Shown here one piece after another: positions 57,082 through 64,000 of a DNA stretch of 64,000 nt. A model generated the notes under the pieces. It saw only the letters and a list, made by a program, of their open reading frames with translations, was not told the DNA's origin and made no database searches. The stretch is from NCBI GenBank assembly GCA_035222895.1, contig JAVYIG010000410.1, positions 372,001 through 436,000 on the forward strand, written 5' to 3'. Position numbers and translations under genes: made by a program. This DNA is from Strongylocentrotus droebachiensis (taxonomy: Eukaryota; Echinodermata; Echinoidea; Camarodonta; Strongylocentrotidae). Every line of letters begins with the position of its first letter. Position 1 is the stretch's first letter.

Positions 57082-57700
57082 ACTGTAAAAGCTGTTATTT
57101 TCGCGAATTGCATATTATCTCGAATTATTATCACAAAAATATTGGCACTTCATCAATCCGGAGCACGAAAATATCAGCATGAAATTATGTTCTTGTGTCC
57201 TCTCGATCGCTAGCTATTAGTAACTGCCTTACGTTTGTAATGCATGCATTGCTGTCACCTCCTGTATGGTACTCGACGGTATGTGGCGCGATGGGTTGCC
57301 TAAACTTTTGTGTGCACTTATGTGACCGAGTCTGTGTGTGTGTGTTGGCGTGAGAAAATTTGTGAATACTTCATGCCCATAAAAAAGCCACAACCACTCC
57401 CAATTATCACATCTATTTCTGTGGATCCATTGGAGAACGAATTGAAAATAATCTATTGAAGTGCCTTATTACAATGGGTGTGGTCTCAAACTGCGCCGTA
57501 TGACCCGGTGAGGGCTCATGATATAATAATAATAATATAGAGTATTTGAAATGCGCCAACTCCACAGTGTTTAGATGCCATGTGTGACAAAAAATGGGGC
57601 TTACTTTAGTGATTTCAACAGGCGATGTTACTTGCTGGAAATATTTTTGTGTGTTGTTAAATTCACGATGACTGAATGATTCGCAAAAATAAAAACCCAG
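57082..57700. mobile_element. Probable old MITE with TACTGTAAAA-type end, interrupted
   Basis: The left end TACTGTAAAAGCTGTTATTT followed by TCGCGAATTG resembles a MITE end common in marine invertebrates. Its counterpart would be the TTCGCAAAAATAAAAACCC and AGCGAAAAAAACTACTAATG block near 57680. An (AAT)n-headed fragment sits inside at 57525-57600. Both ends are worn, so limits are approximate. Confidence 0.4.
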
Positions 57701-57808
57701 CGAAAAAAACTACTAATGCATTACACTGAACCGAACAACCAATTACATGGCATTGTCCTTTCACAAGGAGATGCTTCCAAAGTTTTTCATCTTCTTGTTT
57801 AATGAAGT

Positions 57809-60800
57809 TCATTTCTTTGGCATCCTTGGATAGACTTTGTTTCCAGACCTCGCCATTGGGATGAGTTCCTCCCTGTATTCCATCGGAAGGTACTTCTCAA
57901 TCAGGCTTTGGAGGGGCACCTTGTCCGAGACTAGGCGTTGCCTTGGAAGGTAATAGGAAACCAGAAAAAGTAGAATGAATTGTAGTCATTTGGATATTGT
58001 AGTATGACTGCTGTTAATATCTACATATGTCAAAAGTAATGAATTCTGATCAGTTATTGAATTCTGATTGAGATTATCACTTTATAAAATGGATTAAAGA
58101 TCATATGCTTTATCAAACAAACACACATGCAATTCAGACAAGTCACCTTTTTTGTTTGTTTCTGTATCACAATAAATTTTCTATACTAAGCTACTCGAAA
58201 AATAGATCATCTACAATCATTCTTAGATTATCACCATGTCAGAGTTCATATATTCAAAACATTTCCTTTTATTGTAAGGTTATCATTGCACTGAGAGATG
58301 GTATGAAATTTATGAAATTTGCATTGACCAAAGCTGAAATTTACAGTAAGAGTTTGATGTAGAAAATTGAAATCCACAAAGGTTAAATTTACAGGATATC
58401 ATCAAAATCAATACAAAATACCTCTAAATCATACTTCATGCTAACAAACTTATGGCCATCCATTTGCCCTACATTTCCCATTATTGTAAACAAATTATTG
58501 CTTGATAAAAAGATCTACAAACCTTTTCATGAGAAGCTCAACATCAGCCTGCTCTATGGTGGTTCTACCAGCATGCTTGCAGTATGCCATCAAGTCCTTT
58601 GATACGTTCTTGAAGTACTTACTGGAGCTGTGGAAGAAGTAAGAGAAATAGAGAGGATCATAGAATGCTCTAAAACTAGGTGGTATGTTGTGTATCAACC
58701 CTGATAATTTTTTGATTTAGATCTTATTAATAATGAACATCTTGCATACTATTACTGAGCTTACAGATATATGTAAGGTGTAATCTACATTGCTATTTTT
58801 CACAATAAAGAATAAATGGAATCTCTAAATACAAAACACAGCATTTTAAGTGAAAACCCAATTTGTAACACCAAACTCAATTTTTATTCCCCTTATAATC
58901 TGGTTATTGATTTAGTTTTATATCTTGCAGATACACATAAAAGTCATTTCATATTTATAAAAGTAGTCTATGAAATTAAAAATGTCAATATAAGGAAATA
59001 AGGTAAAAGGCAACCCTCTACATCAAAAAGTACACAGTGTCACTGAAAAAGCAAATGTTCCCTTCGCTCTCTTGTATCAAAAGCACATGTCAGATTGGAT
59101 TTTGGGTACCGTATCTGTTTTAAAGGCGACACTTTTTTTTTTTTGGGGGGGTACACCTTTTGAATTTTCTGACAATCTATCTGTGAAAGACTATCAGCAT
59201 GTTTCTGTGGTAAACCTGTAAAAAATGGTATTGTATACCCAGAATGGACATGGAAAATAAATACTAACAAAATTTAACCAGTCTGTTTCTACAGAAGTGG
59301 ACTTTACTGGGTTCACTGGATGTCTGGAAAGTGGGCGTTGCGCATAGTAATGTACTGTGTCACATGACCTCAACATTAATACTATTTAACAAATACATTT
59401 CTACAGAACTGAGGAGGCGCGTTCCCGGAAAATCCACCTCTGGAGCCCGGTACGCTTTCCATTGTCCTTAGCGTTATAATCCAACTACATTTAAAAAAAA
59501 ACAGAAGCGTGTATCTAGAAAAGTCTGAAACTTAACGCTATTTGAAACCCTGCAGAAATGCGCTGTACGATTAAAACCCCATGTCTGCTACTCACACTTC
59601 ATCGAGCGCAGCCAAGGCATTACGGGGCACTTTAGCCTTGGAGAAGTGAGTGAAGATACCCCTCGTCAGACTCTTAGGGAGGGTGGGCTCCTTTGGTCCA
59701 CTTGAGCGCCCTGCGGGAGGCTTCTTTGGGATACCTCTAAGATGGAGGGGCAAGTGGTCTTTCCTAAGTTGATACAAAGAGAAAGCTGAATATTTGTTTG
59801 ATGTGCATCAGTAATTAAGTTATAGGTGAAACAACAATACATGTTAACTTGATTTACATTATTGTTTGGCTGCCAGACAAGTGTTTTAAAGCCTTACTGC
59901 ACTACTTACAGCAACTTGCGCCCTCTATATAGCAAACAATGCCTAATCGGTGCCTGTTGGTCCCCCATGATCCTCTTTTTCTTATGTTAATTGAGAGCCG
60001 ATTTGATGAGATAACCACCTGCCAGTGACCTTGCAGGGAGGTCTTATCTCCCCAGGCCAAACTAGTACAGACAGGCTTTAATGGATTTCTTTCATATCAT
60101 AAATGTTTAATTCTGAAACTATACTTCTAATATCACAACACACAAGTTCAATTCATGCTGTCATATTCTATTTCCCTTGGGTCTTCAACTAGTTGTAAAA
60201 TGACAAATAAATGAATAAAATAAATCAAAACATCACTCATAAAATAATCAACACATGTGGTAAAAAAAAATTGTCATGTGAATTCCAAGGATTGTACTTT
60301 TGCCATTTCTTCAGTCATGTTCAGTGCAAGCAATCGACACTTCATTTCATCAACATCTAGAAAAAGAGAGATACACTGTTTGCATCTAGATCTTAAGCTT
60401 GTTTGAGGATACGTACTTATGTGCAGCCTCTCTGAATGTTGTGGGTGTCTTGGCCCTGGGGGTGGGGTGTCTGCCTGCACCCCTCAGGTGTGGTGTGTTG
60501 AGAGGAGACGCCATATCAGCTCTGGAACTAGGATGGAAATAGTAAAGGCATTGTTTAACGATGTTAAATCCGAGATGCATGGCCGTGTTATCGGTGTATG
60601 TGATATTGAAGCCCTAACAAAATTGCGCTTCAAAATGATCTTTGAGTGACTGGTTTTTCCATACTCATTTTTCCCAATAGACTGTAGTGTTATAAACACT
60701 GTTAGGAAAAAAAATTCTGAAATTTGTAATTCCAATCATAGATATCTTGATAATCAGACAGGCGATTGACTTGTAAGAGTCATGGGATTCATGTATGACC

Positions 60801-63800
60801 TAAAAGTTTTTAATTATGATTGCAGCATGAGCTAAATCCAAGATTTTTGTTTAGAATCTGAGGCATAGTTACCCAATCCCAAAGAATAAGTACTAGGTAT
60901 GCTGAAAGATGACTTTTATTCCTGCCTATTGATCTACAATATTCCTTACGAAAATGTACAAGAAAAATATTGATGAAGATATTCTTGGCATGATATACTG
61001 TCTTTTAGCATGACAAGGGCATGAACATTTTCTTGATAATGTAAAAACCCATCTTTTCGAGCAAATGTGCAGTCCATGACTATTGGAGGAGCTGGCGCCT
61101 CTGAATGTTTGAAACAGTTATAAAATGGCAAGTTGGCAAACTTGCACATGTATCATGCACCAAACTTCAGTTAAAGAGACATTTGAGACTATGCTTTGGT
61201 TGAAAAATTACGTAGGATGAGGGCTATTATTTCAATTATATTTATCAGTGGTGAAATCTGTTTCATACCATTGAACCTGAATTTAATCAAAAATAATAAC
61301 GATACTGAGTATCACAGGTTCCCATTCAAACCATGGTGCTTACCCCTTCCTAATGCTTCCTAATTGTGTTGGTTGGGTAGGTGCGATGAAATCATCCTCA
61401 TCAAAATCGTCTTCCTCAAGATCCATTTCCTCCTCCTCCTCCTCTTCTTGGTCCACTACATCCTCATCCATTGTAGCAACCGCTTCACGACCTTGTGGTG
61501 TTCTCTCCACACCCTCTTCCTCTGTCCTTGGTTCTTCTTGTCTTTCTTCATCTTCGGTGTCGGTGTTTGAGGAGAGTCTCCTGATGGTTTCCTGTGTGGC
61601 CTGAGCCAAGGCAGAGTCTTCTTCCTCCAGAGAGGAAGCACTGCGATGGGATGCTATACAAAATATGGAATAAGATAGGACAGATGTAATGGATGGATTC
61701 ATTTTAAAGTAGTCACCCGAAGAGTCAAAAGTGTTTTGAATTGATGCAAAATTCATATCATTGCGAAGGGGGGAGCCTTACTGATCAAATATAACAACTT
61801 CCCTCTTCAAAGTATGTTTGGGGCATGCAGTAATCATCTCTCAAAAATATTAATTTTGAGATCCAGATTTTCTGCCTTCAGCGTCAAGATTTGTGACGTC
61901 ACACCATGCGAGACACAGCTAGCCACAACATTGCATTTAACGCCTTTCCATGATATCTATATGATTTTTCAGCAAATTATTCATGTTTTTCAAGAGAAAA
62001 TCTTTCCATCCATATATAATTTGTCCATGATTATCAGTTGTTGTGAATTTTCTTTGGGTGACTACTTTAATCCTCAGACAACAATGGCAAGATTCTGTTG
62101 TAAAATTCCTAAAAAACAGCAAAGTTCTAAGTGCACAAACAACTGGGGTACAAATTGAAGTTAAAAAGTGACATCTACTGTAGCCACATATATCCTGCCT
62201 GGAAGATATGTGACCTACCATTTGACATGGTTTCTGACGAGTCAATAGAACTTTCCATAGTAACCCCACAATTTCCAATAAAGGATTATCATGTGTAACA
62301 ACAGGAGATAACATCCCGAAATGGTATCAGTAATTTAGTTGCTCTATTGTCCACATCAACAGTTTACAAGCCATGTTATGCAGTTTAAAAGTTAGTTAAA
62401 GGGCTTTAGTTAAGAGTGTTTTAGTGACCCAGAGTTCAAACATACCTCTCCTCTCTGCCATTGAGCTGTCCTGGGCTGGAACATCCACTCCTGTGCTTGT
62501 GGATGGAACCTGAAACGATGAGTTGTCCAGGAGTGACCTTCGACTTCTTGAACTTCGATTTGACCTTTCACTGCCTGGGGCTTGAACCATACTGGTGTTT
62601 CTGGTCGTTGAGTCTGGCCTTGGCTACAAGCAGGAAGAGAAGAGGGCAGTGTCAGTTATTGCTGCTATGTGTTCTGAAAGGATTTGACGATTACTTGTAC
62701 CGATCACCAATGCACTTGATGTAGGGGTCCCATCTGGTTATACTGTATTTTACATATGATCTTCAAATATTAATTTTACAAAGACATATTGCCATCTAGA
62801 AACATTCTCAGTGCACAGTAAAATGTCTCGTTGAGTAGACTAATTAATGCACACGTACGCTCTCGCGTAGAATAGAACTCGCACGGAACCCAAATCCTAC
62901 TTGGGTTCTGTGTAAGCCCTATACGCAGGGTTTTATTTTATTCATTATTGTCTTCATACTGTTTACCTACAGAATGGCAGATTAAGTTTTTGACATTGAT
63001 TTTTTTACATTCTAGCTATACACATATTTTTTCTTTTTAACTTTTTCAGGTGATTGGGAACACTTTAAAACAAACATTATTTTCAGTGAGAATGTGATAA
63101 TTTTGGGCAGTGTGGCAATTTACTCAATGAGAGAAATGTGGTCACTCCATAAATTCCCATATTCTCTATTCAAATATTGGATTTAAAACTGTAGCAACAA
63201 ACTTTTTTTAACTGTTGACTGTAGGTTTTTTAAAACAGGGTTTCTAATGTAGGCCTATTTCTTCTTCTTCTTCAAGATAATCTGCCTCCTTCAATACTGA
63301 AGATTCTTGCAGATGCCATATACTCGGCCTGGTTGGGGTATGCAGGTGGACCATTACACCGGGGTTTCCCCCTACTCTTATACAAATAGTGCAATGGGTT
63401 CTTAACGTGCAAGGGTGATGACTCTCCTGTACACGGGGCCTCCATTTAACGTCCTATCCGAGAGACGGAGTGTTTTCCACTTGACATAACCTGCATCTAT
63501 GAACAAGGGAAGGGGCACGTTAACACACAACGCAGACTTCAGTCATCCGCCTGCATGGGTTGCTGTTATGACGTCACATCTTATCCTGAAACTTACAAGA
63601 GAAACATTGTGCACTTCTTCTGTGATGCTATCCGGTTGTGGATCATTTGCAAAGACATCCCTGGAGCTTTCCATTTCCTCTTCCTCTGTTGTTACCTCAC
63701 TCTCCTCCTCTTGGCCCATCCTATCTCTCACTCTCGCAGCAAACTCCTCCCTGTCGATGGCCCGCTGTCTCCTGTCCCGACCCTCTCTGGGTGGAGGTCT

Positions 63801-64000
63801 GGCGAAGCGTGACAGGGCATGGTCGATGGGCGATTCTATGGATGATGAGTTTGTGCTAGGAGGACAAGATCATAAAGGGAACTATTACAATGATGTAAAT
63901 AACATTCTGATACAAATTTACACCTAAATTTACCATTTTCAATAACATCAGAATGTTCAGTATTGAGTAATAATAGAACTTTTCATTTCTCTCCCTCTAT
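57809..64000 (-). CDS. CENPT: CENPT, centromere protein T, C-terminal seven exons (5' part off the right edge)
   Basis: CENP-T links centromeric DNA to the outer kinetochore. Its C-terminal histone fold pairs with CENP-W on DNA, and its N-terminus recruits the Ndc80 complex. Coding exons read 63855-63597, 62623-62446, 61653-61344, 60527-60417, 59763-59596, 58627-58523 and 57941-57809, with every phase joining: about 420 codons. The histone fold and C-terminal extension are unmistakable: LTRGIFTHFSKAKVPRNAL, then KYFKNVSKDLMAYCKHAGRT, IEQADVELLMKRQRLVSDKV and LIEKYLPMEYREELIP, ending in SGNKVYP. Upstream is low-complexity and disordered: an acidic block (EEEEEEEMDLEEDDFDEDD) and Ser/Arg- and Thr/Pro-rich parts. 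The N-terminal Ndc80-binding region should lie beyond 64000. Unlike the histone fold, the middle is barely alignable with vertebrates. Confidence 0.9.
62870..62935. repeat. Imperfect hairpin in a CENPT intron
   Basis: GGAACCCAA faces TTGGGTTC across six bases, and outer GCGTAG faces CTATACGC. The stem is about 30 bp with bulges. It could be a remnant of a small foldback repeat. Confidence 0.6.
63255..63490 (+). repeat. (CTT)n-headed repeat in a CENPT intron, copy 2
   Basis: A short (CTT)n, then TCTGCCTCCTTCAATACTGA, GATTCTTGCAGATGCC, TGGTTGGGGTATGCAGGTGG and AACGTCCTATCCGAGAGACG. The first third matches 52880-52955, and this copy extends further. I recall similar blocks as common in echinoderm genomes. 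Confidence 0.7.

Larger units (their letters stand above)
55691..57808. other. Convergent intergenic region between RBFA and CENPT
   Basis: Starts with the RBFA 3' UTR (AATAAA at 55811). It holds a fragment of the inverted-repeat MITE at 56340-56385 and a repeat with TACTGTAAAAGCTGTTATTT at its left end near 57082. There is no further gene. Confidence 0.6.

Noticed and set aside
61353-61604. Serine-rich + strand ORF
   Set aside because: Reverse complement of the acidic block of CENPT.
62191-62314. Possible extra CENPT exon on the - strand
   Set aside because: The exons at 62446 and 61653 already join in phase (G|CA), and no acceptor/donor pair fits here.

Overview
This is animal nuclear DNA, AT-rich, with GT-AG introns, many microsatellites and dense transposon debris. 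A sea urchin or close echinoderm is the most likely source. The clues are tRNA-headed SINE-like repeats resembling those I know from sea urchin genomes, frequent (AAT)n-headed repeats, a CR1/Rex1-like LINE and very frequent long poly-G/poly-C runs. The species cannot be fixed by eye. No rRNA gene, functional tRNA gene, CRISPR array or bacterial feature was seen.

Positions 1-27600 hold the 3' part of ENTR1 (SDCCAG3, endosome-associated trafficking regulator 1) on the + strand. Its last four coding exons are spread over 26.6 kb: 214-325, 5136-5198, 16541-16674 and 26669-26783. The exon at 214 is followed by two further copies of itself, separated by GGGA arrays. The last intron carries a LINE with an intact 980-codon endonuclease/reverse-transcriptase ORF, followed by an odd minisatellite-like 3' region.

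Positions 28000-48000 contain no gene I recognise. The stretch is a graveyard of mobile and tandem DNA. It includes an almost perfect 359-bp palindrome with 9-bp target duplications, which sits inside a G/C-tract-bounded element with 8-bp flanking repeats. It also includes a hAT-like element inserted into a long inverted-repeat MITE, a decayed L1/Tx1-like LINE interrupted by another insertion, a tRNA-like tandem array with a built-in hairpin, and tandem arrays of about 195 bp and 84 bp.

Positions 48000-64000 are gene-dense. PIGM (GPI mannosyltransferase 1, - strand, five coding exons, 426 aa) lies head-to-head with RBFA (mitochondrial ribosome-binding factor A, + strand, five exons, 373 aa). 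Only 448 bp separate their start codons, so they probably share a bidirectional promoter. RBFA converges on CENPT (centromere protein T, - strand), whose last seven coding exons are present and whose 5' part lies beyond the right edge. Exon phases join correctly through all four genes. The genes serve unrelated processes (endosomal traffic, GPI anchors, mitochondrial ribosome assembly, kinetochore), so their proximity reads as ordinary animal gene order and not as a pathway cluster.
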